64,000 nucleotides of DNA from Wolbachia endosymbiont (group B) of Eucosma cana. Lineage in GTDB: Bacteria; Pseudomonadota; Alphaproteobacteria; Rickettsiales; Anaplasmataceae. Below are positions 17,925 through 26,972 of this stretch, in pieces. The notes beneath the pieces were generated by a model, which was not told where the DNA came from, made no database searches, and was given only the letters and a program-made list of their open reading frames with translations. Position numbers and translations under genes: made by a program. Numbering within the stretch: position 1 is the stretch's first letter; every line of letters begins with the position of its first letter. The stretch covers positions 744,001 through 808,000 of the forward strand of contig NZ_OX366334.1 of the NCBI RefSeq assembly GCF_947250645.1. The letters are read 5' to 3'.

Positions 17925-18896
17925 TTACAATAACGCTATATCTAACATTCTCAGTGAAAAAGCCCATTCATTGTCATACCATGCTGCAACTCTACAGATA
18001 TCACCTGTGACATATGTACCAGCTAAATCCACAATTGCACTATAAGGGTTATGGACAAAGTCTATTGAAACTAAAGGCTCGTTACATACGGAAAGCACAT
18101 GATTTGCTGAATTTTTAAATATTTCGTTTATTTCCTTAGTTGTTGCTCTCTTATCAGCTAAAAATTTAAAATCAACCATAGAAACGTTGCTAACCGGAAC
18201 TCTAATAGCAGTACCATCTAGCTTACCCTTTAACTCAGGAATAACAGAACCAATTGTTTTTGCTGCTCCAGTTGTAGTTGGCACCATAGAAAGGCCACAA
18301 GCTCTTGCCCTGCGTAAGTCTCTATGGTTGCCATCAAGAATATTTTGATCATTCGTATAGGCATGTATAGTGGTCATAAAACCGCTTTTTATACCTAAAT
18401 TGGAGTGTAAAATGTGTACAATCGGAGCCAGACAGTTTGTAGTACAAGAACCTGCTGAGATCACTGTATGCTCCTTTTTTAGCATATCGTTATTTACGCC
18501 GTAAACTATAGTTACGTCAGCATCTGAAACTGGAGCAGAGACAATTACTCTCTCTGCATTATGCTTTGCTGCTTCCGCACGCTTGTTGAATGCACCAGTG
18601 CATTCAAGTACTACATCAACATTCCAAGGAATATTTTCAGGGCTACATTCTCTATATAAAGAAAATTTCCTGCTATTTATAGATAGCCAATTTTCAGACT
18701 CGTTAAAATCAATATCGCCGTTAAATTTGCTATGAACAGAGTCATATTTAATCAAATGTGCATGCTGCTCAGCACTGAGCGACCCATTTACCGCCACAAC
18801 TTCTATTTGCTCGCTATAGTTTTCTACTTCAAAAATAGCACGCAATACACTTCTGCCTATTCTACCAAGACCATTAATTCCTACACGAATTGTCAT
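17925..18896 (-). CDS. gap: Glyceraldehyde-3-phosphate dehydrogenase
   Basis: Interconverts glyceraldehyde-3-phosphate and 1,3-bisphosphoglycerate. In Wolbachia the lower glycolytic enzymes are thought to run toward gluconeogenesis. It shows the NAD-binding start VGINGLGRIGRSVLR, the catalytic Cys block SAGSCTTNCLAP, the following HAYTNDQNILDG and the C-terminal WYDNEWAFS. At 323 residues it is slightly shorter than usual, with no motif lost. It is first in the gap-tatC pair. Confidence 0.96.
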   Translation of the reverse strand: MTIRVGINGLGRIGRSVLRAIFEVENYSEQIEVVAVNGSLSAEQHAHLIKYDSVHSKFNGDIDFNESENWLSINSRKFSLYRECSPENIPWNVDVVLECTGAFNKRAEAAKHNAERVIVSAPVSDADVTIVYGVNNDMLKKEHTVISAGSCTTNCLAPIVHILHSNLGIKSGFMTTIHAYTNDQNILDGNHRDLRRARACGLSMVPTTTGAAKTIGSVIPELKGKLDGTAIRVPVSNVSMVDFKFLADKRATTKEINEIFKNSANHVLSVCNEPLVSIDFVHNPYSAIVDLAGTYVTGDICRVAAWYDNEWAFSLRMLDIALL

Positions 18897-18987
18897 TTTT
18901 CCATCTTAAAAGTTTAATTATAGAGGATATTGCCTGATATTTCATTCTATTCTTTTAGTTGTTAATCCTAATTTTATAATATATTGA

Positions 18988-19016
18988 TTGACTAAAGAAA
19001 CTGTATCACTTAATTA
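18988..19016 (+). promoter_or_regulatory. Promoter of the 19048 gene (TTGACT-17-TAATTA)
   Basis: TTGACT at 18988 and TAATTA at 19011 are spaced by 17 bases, about 30 bases before the ATG at 19048 and its GGAG ribosome site. Confidence 0.5.
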
Positions 19017-19047
19017 ATAATGTCTAAATTTTAACTTGGAGTAGGTT

Positions 19048-19407
19048 ATGCATGGATTACCAATGACAAATTCAGATAATCAGTATCAGCAAAGAAAAAT
19101 AGAAGCATTGCAAAAAGAAAATAAAGGACTGTCAGAAAAAGTGAAAACACTACAGAAAATGTCAGTGCTGCAAAATGAAATGCTAGTAATGCTAAAGTGG
19201 AAATCAATAACAGAGAAACTGCGCACAGAAATATTAAAAAAACTGCTAGAAGCACCTCAAGAAGCAGCAGCATTTCAATTAGAAGAAAGAGATGAAGATC
19301 AGCAAGTAATAGAAGACATACTGGATATGCAAGAAGAATTTAAATCTTTACAAAATTTGGAAAGTACTACTATTGAACAAACAAATATTCAAGGACAGAG
19401 CATATAA
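19048..19407 (+). CDS. Short coiled-coil protein with shared NIQGQSI tail
   Basis: 119 residues. Residues about 10-50 form a coiled coil (IEALQKENKGLSEKVKTLQK), followed by a helical acidic stretch. The end LESTTIEQTNIQGQSI matches the tail of the next two genes (LE.VATEQQNIQGQSI), although the body is unrelated. It is followed by the same palindromic 3' sequence as those genes. The function is unknown. The shared tail on different bodies suggests a sorting or secretion signal, which is inference. Confidence 0.65.
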   Translation: MHGLPMTNSDNQYQQRKIEALQKENKGLSEKVKTLQKMSVLQNEMLVMLKWKSITEKLRTEILKKLLEAPQEAAAFQLEERDEDQQVIEDILDMQEEFKSLQNLESTTIEQTNIQGQSI

Positions 19408-19410
19408 ACT

Positions 19411-19433
19411 TGTAATAGTTTCAAACTATTACA
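19411..19433 (+). terminator. Palindrome after the 19048 gene, IS481-end-like
   Basis: TGTAATAGTTTCAAACTATTACA is an 11-bp perfect inverted repeat with a one-base centre. Its arms equal the outermost 11 bases of the IS481 terminus. Copies follow the two neighbouring paralogues at 20478-20500 and 21607-21629. It may act as a terminator, but there is no T run directly after it. Confidence 0.4.
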
Positions 19434-19561
19434 TATAACTTTCTCTACTTCCTTCTTTATCGTTATCCAGTGTTGTGGCACTGGGTGCTCCGCTCTTTTT
19501 GTATTTTACGACTAAGGATATCATTTTTTAGTGCTTATTTCTTAATATATTAATATAAATC

Positions 19562-19590
19562 TTGATTAAGTAATTATAGTACTATATTAT
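19562..19590 (+). promoter_or_regulatory. Promoter of the 19605 gene (TTGATT-17-TATTAT)
   Basis: The two boxes are 17 bases apart and lie 15 bases before the first ATG, or 27 before the alternative start. The duplicate promoter precedes 20671. Confidence 0.65.
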
Positions 19591-19604
19591 TTAACTCAAT
19601 ATTA

Positions 19605-20474
19605 ATGATAATTATTATGAACTTAGAACAATTAAAAAAATTACAACTAGAGTTGCTTGGAATAATTTTTCTCATACTTGCACCAGCTAGTGCAGAAGAA
19701 GAAAGAGATATGAAGGAGCGAGCATTAGAGATTATAGGTATATTAAAAGATCATATTAATGATTGTATAGAAATAAGTAATCGGAGAATGACAATTTTAG
19801 ACTGCATTATCCTGTGTGATAGTCAAGGTAACGTAAGGTTAAACAACAGATCGTTATTAGACTTAGAAGATGCCGTCAAAAGTATTGGAGGGAAAACTTC
19901 ACAAGAGTTAGGGCGAGTAAATCAGATTCCACAGCAACCAAATAGTATTGGGTTAGCGTTAGCAGAAGCTACAATACAATATGAGGCGCATGTGAGAGAA
20001 ATGGAAGAGAGAAATGTAAGGATTATCACCTCAATTGGAGTATTAGGTATAACAGCCTTAGGAGTTAATCTTGGAAAATCAAAAGTGAGTGAAATTATTG
20101 GTACAACACTTGGAGGACTATTATCCATGCCAATAATGGTCATGTTACCAGCATCAATAGCAGTAGCGTTAAAAAACAGGAATTCAGAGCTTAGAGAAGT
20201 AGTACAATATTCTCTTGATGCAACAAGTAAACCGTCAAGGATTGGGTTAGTAGCAGCTTTAGGAGCAGGCGCGATGATGTTAATTAACAATATAACTAGC
20301 AGCAGCACTGAAACAAATATGGAATTATTAGGCCCTGGTTTTATAGCTGCAACTGGAGCTGGAATTGGTGCTGCATTGTCAACGGCTTTAGCGAGAAGGA
20401 TGTTTGCTACTATCTCTACAAATTTGGAAAGTGTTGCCACTGAACAACAAAATATTCAAGGACAGAGCATATAA
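19605..20474 (+). CDS. Tail-family membrane protein, paralogue 1
   Basis: 289 residues from ATG 19605. Met5 (19617) is an equally plausible start. Residues 5-30 look like a signal peptide or helix (KKLQLELLGIIFLILAPASA then EEE). A conserved acidic helical domain runs to about residue 105 (DHINDCIEISNRRMTILDC, LDLEDAVKSIGGKTSQELGR). Several glycine-rich hydrophobic segments follow (VLGITALGVNLGKSK, LVAALGAGAMMLINN, GAGIGAALSTALARRMF), ending with ISTNLESVATEQQNIQGQSI. The first 105 residues and the C-terminus are almost the same in the next gene, while the middle differs. The function is unknown. Confidence 0.7.
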   Translation: MIIIMNLEQLKKLQLELLGIIFLILAPASAEEERDMKERALEIIGILKDHINDCIEISNRRMTILDCIILCDSQGNVRLNNRSLLDLEDAVKSIGGKTSQELGRVNQIPQQPNSIGLALAEATIQYEAHVREMEERNVRIITSIGVLGITALGVNLGKSKVSEIIGTTLGGLLSMPIMVMLPASIAVALKNRNSELREVVQYSLDATSKPSRIGLVAALGAGAMMLINNITSSSTETNMELLGPGFIAATGAGIGAALSTALARRMFATISTNLESVATEQQNIQGQSI

Positions 20475-20625
20475 ACTTGTAATAGCTTCAAACTATTATA
20501 AATAACTTTCCCTATTTCCTTCTTTATCATTACCCAGTGTTGTGGCACTGGGTGCTCCGCTATTTTTGTATTTTACGACTAAGGAAAGGATATTATTTTT
20601 TAGTACTTATTTCTTAATATATATC

Positions 20626-20654
20626 TTGATTAATTAATTATATTACTATATTAT
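20626..20654 (+). promoter_or_regulatory. Promoter of the 20671 gene (TTGATT-17-TATTAT)
   Basis: The boxes and spacing are identical to the promoter at 19562, in the duplicated upstream region. Confidence 0.65.
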
Positions 20655-20670
20655 TTAATTATATATATTA

Positions 20671-21603
20671 ATGTTAATTATTATGAACTTAGAACAATTA
20701 AAAAAATTACAACTAGAGTTGCTTGGAATAATTTTTCTCATACTTGCACCAGCTAGTGCAGAAGAGGAAAAAGATATGAAAGATCGAGCATTAAAGATTA
20801 TTGATGAATTAAAAGATCATATTAATGATTGTATAGAAATAAGTAATCGGAGAATGACAATTTTAGACTGCATTGTCCTTTGTGATAGTCAAGGTAACGT
20901 AAGGTTAAACAACAGATCATTGTTAGACTTAGAAGATGCTGTCAAAAGTATCGGAGGGAAAACCTCACAAGAGTTAGGACGAAGAAGTTCAATAACGCAA
21001 CAGGAAATCGATGATGAATACATAGCACATATATTACAAATTAGGACGATGTTTGAACAAATTATGCAGTCTAGGGCAGAATTTATAGCATCTATGGAAG
21101 AAACACAACGTAGAAGATTAATAGAAGAATCAAGAGAAAGTATATTTTTGAGAACACTTGGAATATCCAAATTGATAATCTCAAGCACTCGTCTTGGAGA
21201 ATCAGAAGTAGGTGAAATTATTGGTTGTACACTTGGAGGATTGCTATCCATACCAGCCATTATATTATTAGCACCACTGACATACGTAAGCAATACTACA
21301 TCAAGAGAAATAAGACAAAGAGTAGTAGACTCAATAAGTGAATCAACGGCTGGGTTATCAGCAGCTTTAGGAGTAGGCACAATAATGTTAATTAGCAGAA
21401 TAGTTAGAAGCACAGCTGAAACAAATATGGTATTTGGAGAATCATTAAGGTCTGGTCTTATGACTACAACTGCAGCTACAATTGGAGCTGGAGCTGGCGC
21501 TGCATTGTCAACGGCTTTAGCGAGAAGAATGTTTGCTCCTATCTCTACAAATTTGGAAAATGTTGCCACTGAACAACAAAATATTCAAGGACAGAGCATA
21601 TAA
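20671..21603 (+). CDS. Tail-family membrane protein, paralogue 2
   Basis: 310 residues (Met5 at 20683 is an alternative start). The N-terminal 105 residues and the C-terminal 45 residues are nearly those of the 19605 gene. The middle (residues about 106-250) is different and starts with a charged helical segment. Glycine-rich membrane stretches follow (IIGCTLGGLLSIPAIILLAP, AATIGAGAGAALSTALARRM). The tail is ISTNLENVATEQQNIQGQSI. It arose by tandem duplication of a roughly 1.07-kb unit that includes promoter and 3' region. The conserved ends with a swapped centre suggest domain exchange. Confidence 0.7.
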   Translation: MLIIMNLEQLKKLQLELLGIIFLILAPASAEEEKDMKDRALKIIDELKDHINDCIEISNRRMTILDCIVLCDSQGNVRLNNRSLLDLEDAVKSIGGKTSQELGRRSSITQQEIDDEYIAHILQIRTMFEQIMQSRAEFIASMEETQRRRLIEESRESIFLRTLGISKLIISSTRLGESEVGEIIGCTLGGLLSIPAIILLAPLTYVSNTTSREIRQRVVDSISESTAGLSAALGVGTIMLISRIVRSTAETNMVFGESLRSGLMTTTAATIGAGAGAALSTALARRMFAPISTNLENVATEQQNIQGQSI

Positions 21604-21810
21604 ACTTGTAATAGTTTTAAACTATTACATATAACTTTCTCTACTTCCTTCTTTATCGTTACCCCGGGTGTTGTAAAACTGGGGTAACACCTTCCGCTAC
21701 GCAAATCACCTACAAAACACAATCTTTTTATTCCCCCAAACAATTAGCTGTGAATTTAATCAATCATATTAATATAGTAAATATTTACTTAATATACTAA
21801 TATTTACCTT

Positions 21811-21839
21811 GACTAAACAATTATAGTGCTGTATGATTT
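21811..21839 (+). promoter_or_regulatory. Promoter upstream of the 21868 pseudogene
   Basis: TTGACT and TATGAT with a 17-base spacer, 29 bases before the ATG, in sequence homologous to the promoters of the paralogues. Confidence 0.55.
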
Positions 21840-21867
21840 GTACTTAAGCTTTAATAGTGAGGTGTTG

Positions 21868-22219
21868 ATGGACGCACAAGAATTAGAAAACTTACAGAAA
21901 AGTTCATCAACAAAATCCCAAGATGCTGGGGAAAAAACATCAGAAGAGTTGGAAAGAAATTTAAACCCGAATGAAGCCAATAATGATATATTCTAAAATC
22001 TATCAAGAATACGAGAGAGGAGAAGAATTCAAATGAACAGAAGCGTTAATGCATGGCCTGATTGGTGCTGTCTCTGTAGGATCTGGCTTGCTAGCAGGAA
22101 AAACTATTTTCACAAATAGAGGAGCTGTTCCCGCAAACTTAGAAAACGCTGCTGTTGAACAACTCAATGTGCAACAAACCCTACCCTTCTGTATACAAAA
22201 CGACAAATTTTATAACTAA
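21868..22219 (+). pseudogene. Tail-family paralogue, decayed
   Basis: The first frame from ATG 21868 gives 42 codons (AQELENLQKSSSTKSQDAGE, EKTSEELERNLNPNEANNDIF) ending in TAA. After lost sequence, another frame reads GLIGAVSVGSGLLAGKTIF and VPANLENAAVEQLNVQQTLP, the glycine-rich helix and tail of the family. The end is replaced by CIQNDKFYN. A family-type promoter remains. Confidence 0.6.
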
Positions 22220-22293
22220 AAAAAGTACTTCCCAATTTTCAAAGCACTGCATATAATAGAATTATATTACAGTGCCTTATACTCATCCTGAGA

Positions 22294-22378
22294 TATAGGA
22301 AAACAATCTATACAACATTTTAAGATGGCTCAGAGCGCTGGCAAACCCAATACCATAATTTACAAGGAGGACTTATGA
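22294..22378 (+). pseudogene. 3' end of a lost gene upstream of the prohead protease
   Basis: An open frame of 27 codons (IGKQSIQHFKMAQSAGKPNT, then IIYKEDL) ends in TGA, overlapping the protease ATG as ATGA. It contains that gene's AGGAGG ribosome site. This coupling is typical of a real upstream gene, and in HK97-type clusters the portal gene precedes the protease. Portal identity is inferred from gene order only. Confidence 0.35.
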
Positions 22379-22908
22379 ATAAGAAATTTCTCTATTCACC
22401 ATTATCAATAAAAAGCATAGAAGAAAGCGGAGTATTTTCTGGCTATGCGAGCGTTTTTAATATAGTTGATAAGCAAAATGATCTGATATTACCAGGAGCA
22501 TTTAAGAATAACTTAAATAAAAGTCAGATAAAACTTCTTTGGCAGCACAATCCGAGCGAGCCTATAGGTAATATTACGGATATTTGCGAAAATGATGTTG
22601 GCCTATATATAACTGCACATTTGCTTTTTGGTATTCAAAAAGCAGAGGAAGCATATTTAATGCTAAAAACTGGAACTATTAACGGGCTTTCGATTGGCTA
22701 TATACCAATAGAGTATGATGTTGATCATGAAAGCGGAGCTCGAGTGTTAAAACAAGTGGAGCTATGGGAAGTTAGTTTGGTCACTTTCCCTGCAAATTTG
22801 GCAGCTCAGGTAATCAACGTGAAAAATCAGCACAATGAACAAGAAATGTTAGCAAGAGCAATAGAAAAAGCAAATTCTGTGCTTACGAACATGTGTATTT
22901 CTACTTAA
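22375..22908 (+). CDS. HK97-family prohead protease
   Basis: 177 residues of the U35 serine protease family, which cleaves scaffold from HK97-type capsids. It has FSGYASVFNIVDKQNDLILPGAF at the start (seen as GYASVF and a D-x-x-x-D-x-x-LPGAF block), the catalytic His in LLWQHNPSEPIG, and the Ser block INGLSIGYIP, followed by ELWEVSLVTFPANLAAQV. All key motifs are present. No capsid gene follows; a capsid fragment lies 17 kb away at 5303. The pair looks like remains of a gene-transfer-agent-like or HK97-type cluster that has been dispersed. Confidence 0.85.
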   Translation: MNKKFLYSPLSIKSIEESGVFSGYASVFNIVDKQNDLILPGAFKNNLNKSQIKLLWQHNPSEPIGNITDICENDVGLYITAHLLFGIQKAEEAYLMLKTGTINGLSIGYIPIEYDVDHESGARVLKQVELWEVSLVTFPANLAAQVINVKNQHNEQEMLARAIEKANSVLTNMCIST

Positions 22909-23009
22909 AATCTATAAAAATTTTCATACAATTTAACATTTATATTATTATTTATTTAATAATTATATTAATATATATAACTTCAATACTTTAAAAATTA
23001 GGTAATTTT

Positions 23010-25358
23010 ATGCTAAATGCTAACAATAAGGTTAATTACGAACCTAAACAAAAGGAAAAAAAATACAGCTTATCCACTGTGCTTGCTTGGCTATATCTAA
23101 AAACAATTGGACGAATATTGCCAGAGAGATGGAATAAATGGGCAGAGAATATTCTACACCACAATAAGGTTATTGTGGATAGTGGAGTTCAGACTGATGA
23201 TCTTTTAAATTCTAACAGAGAAAAGGAATTGAAGGATGAAAATGAGAGATTAAAAGAAAAGTTGAAAGAAGGTAGTAAGAAGGAGGAAAATCAGTCAAAT
23301 TTAAATCAGGAATTAACTAAAAAAGAGAAAGAAATTACTAAACTTAAAGAACAAGTAAAATCATTAGGAGAGGAAAAAGAAATATTTGCTAAATTTTTTG
23401 CAGAACAAGCACAGCAGATTGAAGATTTAGAATTAGAGAGTAATGTTTTAAAAGAGGAAAAAGAACAATTAAACTCCATAATTAAAGACCTGAAAAAGGA
23501 CTATAGAGAATTGGCAGAAATTGCACAAAAACGAGGAGAAGAATTTTTAGCACAGTTCAAGAAAAAGTCTGAGGAGATATTACATTTGCAGAAAGAATTA
23601 ATTGAGTGCAGCAAAGAATTTGCAAATAAAATAGAAATGCTCTCAGTAAGGGTAGAAGAAAAAGATGGGAAAATAGGTAGATTAACGGAATTAAATAAAA
23701 CATTAGAACAAGAGAAAAAGGAAATGGAGAATAAAAATAATGCACAACAGCAAACTATATTTACAAAAGACCAAAAAATAAAAGAGCAAGACGATTTGAT
23801 AAATTCATTTCGTGAAAATAAAGATATAAATGAAACTGTGAAGAAAGATAATGAAAGCCTAAGAGCGCAAAACACAGAACTTAAGAGTAAATTTAGTAAG
23901 TTAAACAACGAGTCTGATACTAAAATAAAGCAATTAGAAAATCAACTTAAGGAGAAACAAGCAGAATTCACACAAGCTGAGGAAAAAATACTAAATTTAG
24001 AAAAAAAATTGGAAAGTGCTCAGCAACAATTAGAGCAAAAAAATACTGATCTAACAAATCAATTAAAAGATTCAATTAGTAAACTACATGCTGCTGAAAT
24101 AAAGAAAAAAGAATTAGAAGATGAAGTTAACGAATTGAAAGAAAAAGCTAAGGGAAAAGATGCTGAAGTAGAGAATCTTAAACAACAATTAGAGAAAGAC
24201 AAAAGTGATTCAATTAGTAAACTAAATGCTACTGAAACAGAGAAAAAAGAATTAGAAAGTAAGATTACTAGTCTACAAGAACAAGTACAGGCATTAGAAA
24301 AAAGTAAAGAGTGGGAATCAGCGGGAATAGATGATAGCTTAAAGGAAACTCATTCGAATCTGACAGAAATGTTAAAAGAAGAACTTGCAAAGCAAGAGAA
24401 GCAGATTAAGCAGTTACAAGAGGAACATAAGCAAGCAGAAAATCGATCGAAAATTGATATTACAAAACTACAGGAAGAAAATAAAGGTCTGTTAGCTGAA
24501 ATAGATCAATTAAAGAGAAGCTTATCAAGCACGCCAAAGCAGTTGGAACAACAGCAATTGTCAAATAATCAAGAACAACAAAAGTTACAAAACAAGCAAA
24601 AAGACGCTAGTAAAAAGCCAGAAGATATTAATAAAAAAACTAAAGCAGATACAAAGAGTATTTTTTCTACTTCTGGTTCTGTGAAGTCAAAATTTTCAAA
24701 TACTTTATCTAAGCTTCGCGGGAATGACAGTCTCGATAAATTTTTATCTGATCAAAATACAAAGTTGAAAAAAAGTTTTCCTGAATTTGAAGGAAAACAC
24801 TTTTGCCATAACGTGCTTGATGAAACTATAAAATCTTTATCAAATCAAGGTGATGGTAAATTTGAAAGTGATAAATTACTTGAGTTATTGAAAAGTAATT
24901 TGATGAAATCTGGAAGAGCGATTATAGAAATTAAGGTTAACACAGTTGTTGAAAAAGTTGGTAAAAAGCATTCTATCGAACAGGTAATTTTTGTTCAAGA
25001 GTGTGCAAAAGGGTTATATTTAAATGAAGAAGATAGTCAAGCAATAATAAGTTCCTTAATGGAATTTTTAGCTCACAAAAATAATAGCAATAATGATTCA
25101 GTCAAAAAATTTGTTGTGCAGAAGTTAACGGAAGCTGAAATGAAATGTTTTTCAGATAAGATTCAAGGATTACAACTAGCATCAAGCATACGAGATAAAT
25201 TTTTATCTCCAGATCAGAAAATGTGCGTTCAAACTTCAAAAGAAAACAATGAATATGAATTAACAGATAAAGCTAAAAAAGAATACACACCTAACTCTTC
25301 CATGAGTCACACTAATAGCACTCCGGTAAGTGTGAAGCAAGAAGCAAGGTCTAGATAA
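23010..25358 (+). CDS. Long coiled-coil protein, unknown function
   Basis: 782 residues. A basic N-terminal region (residues 1-50, with LSTVLAWLYLKTIGRILPERW, weakly hydrophobic) is followed by a very long Glu/Lys/Gln-rich coiled coil (residues about 65-520). Next is a Ser/Lys-rich hinge, then a globular helical domain (about 565-745, FEGKHFCHNVLDETIKSLSN onward) and a polar tail. No enzyme motif is seen. It overlaps the convergent nucleotidyltransferase by 8 bases at the stop codons. Size and layout suggest a structural or surface-tether protein. That is inference. Confidence 0.75.
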   Translation: MLNANNKVNYEPKQKEKKYSLSTVLAWLYLKTIGRILPERWNKWAENILHHNKVIVDSGVQTDDLLNSNREKELKDENERLKEKLKEGSKKEENQSNLNQELTKKEKEITKLKEQVKSLGEEKEIFAKFFAEQAQQIEDLELESNVLKEEKEQLNSIIKDLKKDYRELAEIAQKRGEEFLAQFKKKSEEILHLQKELIECSKEFANKIEMLSVRVEEKDGKIGRLTELNKTLEQEKKEMENKNNAQQQTIFTKDQKIKEQDDLINSFRENKDINETVKKDNESLRAQNTELKSKFSKLNNESDTKIKQLENQLKEKQAEFTQAEEKILNLEKKLESAQQQLEQKNTDLTNQLKDSISKLHAAEIKKKELEDEVNELKEKAKGKDAEVENLKQQLEKDKSDSISKLNATETEKKELESKITSLQEQVQALEKSKEWESAGIDDSLKETHSNLTEMLKEELAKQEKQIKQLQEEHKQAENRSKIDITKLQEENKGLLAEIDQLKRSLSSTPKQLEQQQLSNNQEQQKLQNKQKDASKKPEDINKKTKADTKSIFSTSGSVKSKFSNTLSKLRGNDSLDKFLSDQNTKLKKSFPEFEGKHFCHNVLDETIKSLSNQGDGKFESDKLLELLKSNLMKSGRAIIEIKVNTVVEKVGKKHSIEQVIFVQECAKGLYLNEEDSQAIISSLMEFLAHKNNSNNDSVKKFVVQKLTEAEMKCFSDKIQGLQLASSIRDKFLSPDQKMCVQTSKENNEYELTDKAKKEYTPNSSMSHTNSTPVSVKQEARSR

Positions 25359-26568
25359 AACTTTTAGCATAAAGTATCAGCTCCTCCTTTGTTAAAGTGT
25401 AGGAGCTGTCTTCCCAATGTTGTCGTAGCAATTCCAAGTTTCTACCTAAATTTTTTCCTGGTTGATGACCTATAGTTATTAAATCATCACCAGATAAAGG
25501 AAATTTTGGAATGTTAAACATCTTAGCAAATGAAATATACTCATCAACATTTATTCCAGACTCAATACCACAAATCTTCATTAAGTCACAATATAATTCC
25601 TTACCAAATAAAGATATGTATTTCTTTTGTTCTTTTTCTGAAAGCTCTGTTTTGATATCGTTTGATAATAAAAATAATAGCTTTTTCTTTTGCTTATTTG
25701 AAAGACGTAAAAACTTGCTCACTTCTTCTCCAAGACTAACTCTATCTTCAGCAGTCCTAATAAGCAACGCTAATTTTGTTAGTGAATCATCTAGGAAAGG
25801 CGTATGGACATACGCTGAGGGTTTTGTAGGAGGTTTAGTGTTGATAAGAAGTGGTGAAGATAAAATTTCGCATTTTACTTCTTTTGGAATAATTTTTTGT
25901 AAAACATCAGATTTTTGCATGCTCTTAAGTGTTGGAGCAGGATCATTGCATTCCAAGAGTTTAAATATTTCTTCTCTTATTCTCTCTCCAGAGAGGTTTT
26001 GAATCATGTGTGAATGCTTTTTGCACACATCCAATATTTCATCACTTAAATCTCCTATGCATATTTTAGCGTGAAAACGAAACGCTCTTAAAATACGTAG
26101 ATAGTCTTCCTTAATCCTATCTTCAGCGTTACCTATAAAGTTTAACTTTCGTGCTTTTAAGTCCTGAATGCCACCAAAGTAGTCGTATATATGGCCATAT
26201 TTGTCTGCATAAAGAGCATTAAACGTAAAGTCGCGCCTTGAAGCATCAGCTTGCCAATCATTAGTAAATTCTACCTTCGCATGTCTACCGTCACACTTTA
26301 CATCATGCCTTAGCGTTGTAATCTCAAAGGATCTTTTATTTAAAATCGCAGTAATAGTTCCATGTTTTAAGCCAGTTGGAATAGTTTTTATATTACGGAG
26401 TTTTAACGCTTTAACTGCTTGATTAGGCAGCAGATTAGTAGCAAGATCGATGTCGTGAATGTCACGCTGTAAAATTGAATCTCTAACACATCCACCAACA
26501 AGCCTTGCCTCACCACCAAATTTCTCTATTGCCTCAATAATTATACTAACTTCGTGATCAATTTTCAT
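25351..26568 (-). CDS. CCA tRNA nucleotidyltransferase / poly(A) polymerase family
   Basis: Class II nucleotidyltransferase, most likely the enzyme that adds or repairs the CCA end of tRNAs. It has the catalytic head RLVGGCVRDSILQRDIHDID (G-G-x-V-R-D and the D-x-D pair), the RRDFTFNALY block and the E-D-x-x-R-I-L-R-A-x-R-F motif (KEDYLRILRAFRFHAKI). I chose Met13 of the longest frame (MKIDHEVSII, 405 residues), because earlier Met codons lie in poorly conserved sequence. Single family members in alpha-proteobacteria usually serve as CCA enzymes. Confidence 0.9.
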   Translation of the reverse strand: MKIDHEVSIIIEAIEKFGGEARLVGGCVRDSILQRDIHDIDLATNLLPNQAVKALKLRNIKTIPTGLKHGTITAILNKRSFEITTLRHDVKCDGRHAKVEFTNDWQADASRRDFTFNALYADKYGHIYDYFGGIQDLKARKLNFIGNAEDRIKEDYLRILRAFRFHAKICIGDLSDEILDVCKKHSHMIQNLSGERIREEIFKLLECNDPAPTLKSMQKSDVLQKIIPKEVKCEILSSPLLINTKPPTKPSAYVHTPFLDDSLTKLALLIRTAEDRVSLGEEVSKFLRLSNKQKKKLLFLLSNDIKTELSEKEQKKYISLFGKELYCDLMKICGIESGINVDEYISFAKMFNIPKFPLSGDDLITIGHQPGKNLGRNLELLRQHWEDSSYTLTKEELILYAKSFI

Positions 26569-26604
26569 ATATATCATGTTACACAAAATGAAAAATTTTC
26601 GCAA

Positions 26605-26972
26605 AAAGCTTCATATAAAAATATACAGGCGGAGTGGTAAAATAAGGGGGGTAAAGTAAAAGTAAGTCTACAACAAACCCAGTGCCTAGAAACTTATAAG
26701 TATAAAAGTAATACAACGTTTCTGATAAAAAGCTAGATTCCAGAATCATGCGCCAATGTTAAACAAAGTACTATAGAATTCAAGAAGACAATTTCCAGAA
26801 AGTTCCTAGACCCAAAAAAAGGTAAGTCATGTTAATGTTATTTGAAAAGGATAAGCTAAATTTTTTAATCTATAAAATGGAAAAATATAATTGATTAAAG
26901 ATAATGATTGAAAGGTTGGAAAAATAAATTAAAGAAAAGATTAATCGATATTATGCCTTATAAGGTAGCGCT
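26605..26972. other. Repeat-bearing spacer without a gene
   Basis: Contains a degenerate palindromic repeat near 26680-26760 (CAGTGCCTAGAAACTTATAA, TATAAAAGTAATACAACGTT) that matches part of 4735-4800. I see no ORF and no RNA gene. Confidence 0.5.

Noticed and set aside
20889-21569. 226-codon minus-strand frame
   Set aside because: It is antisense to the 20671 gene and a similar frame appears antisense to its paralogue; composition explains it.
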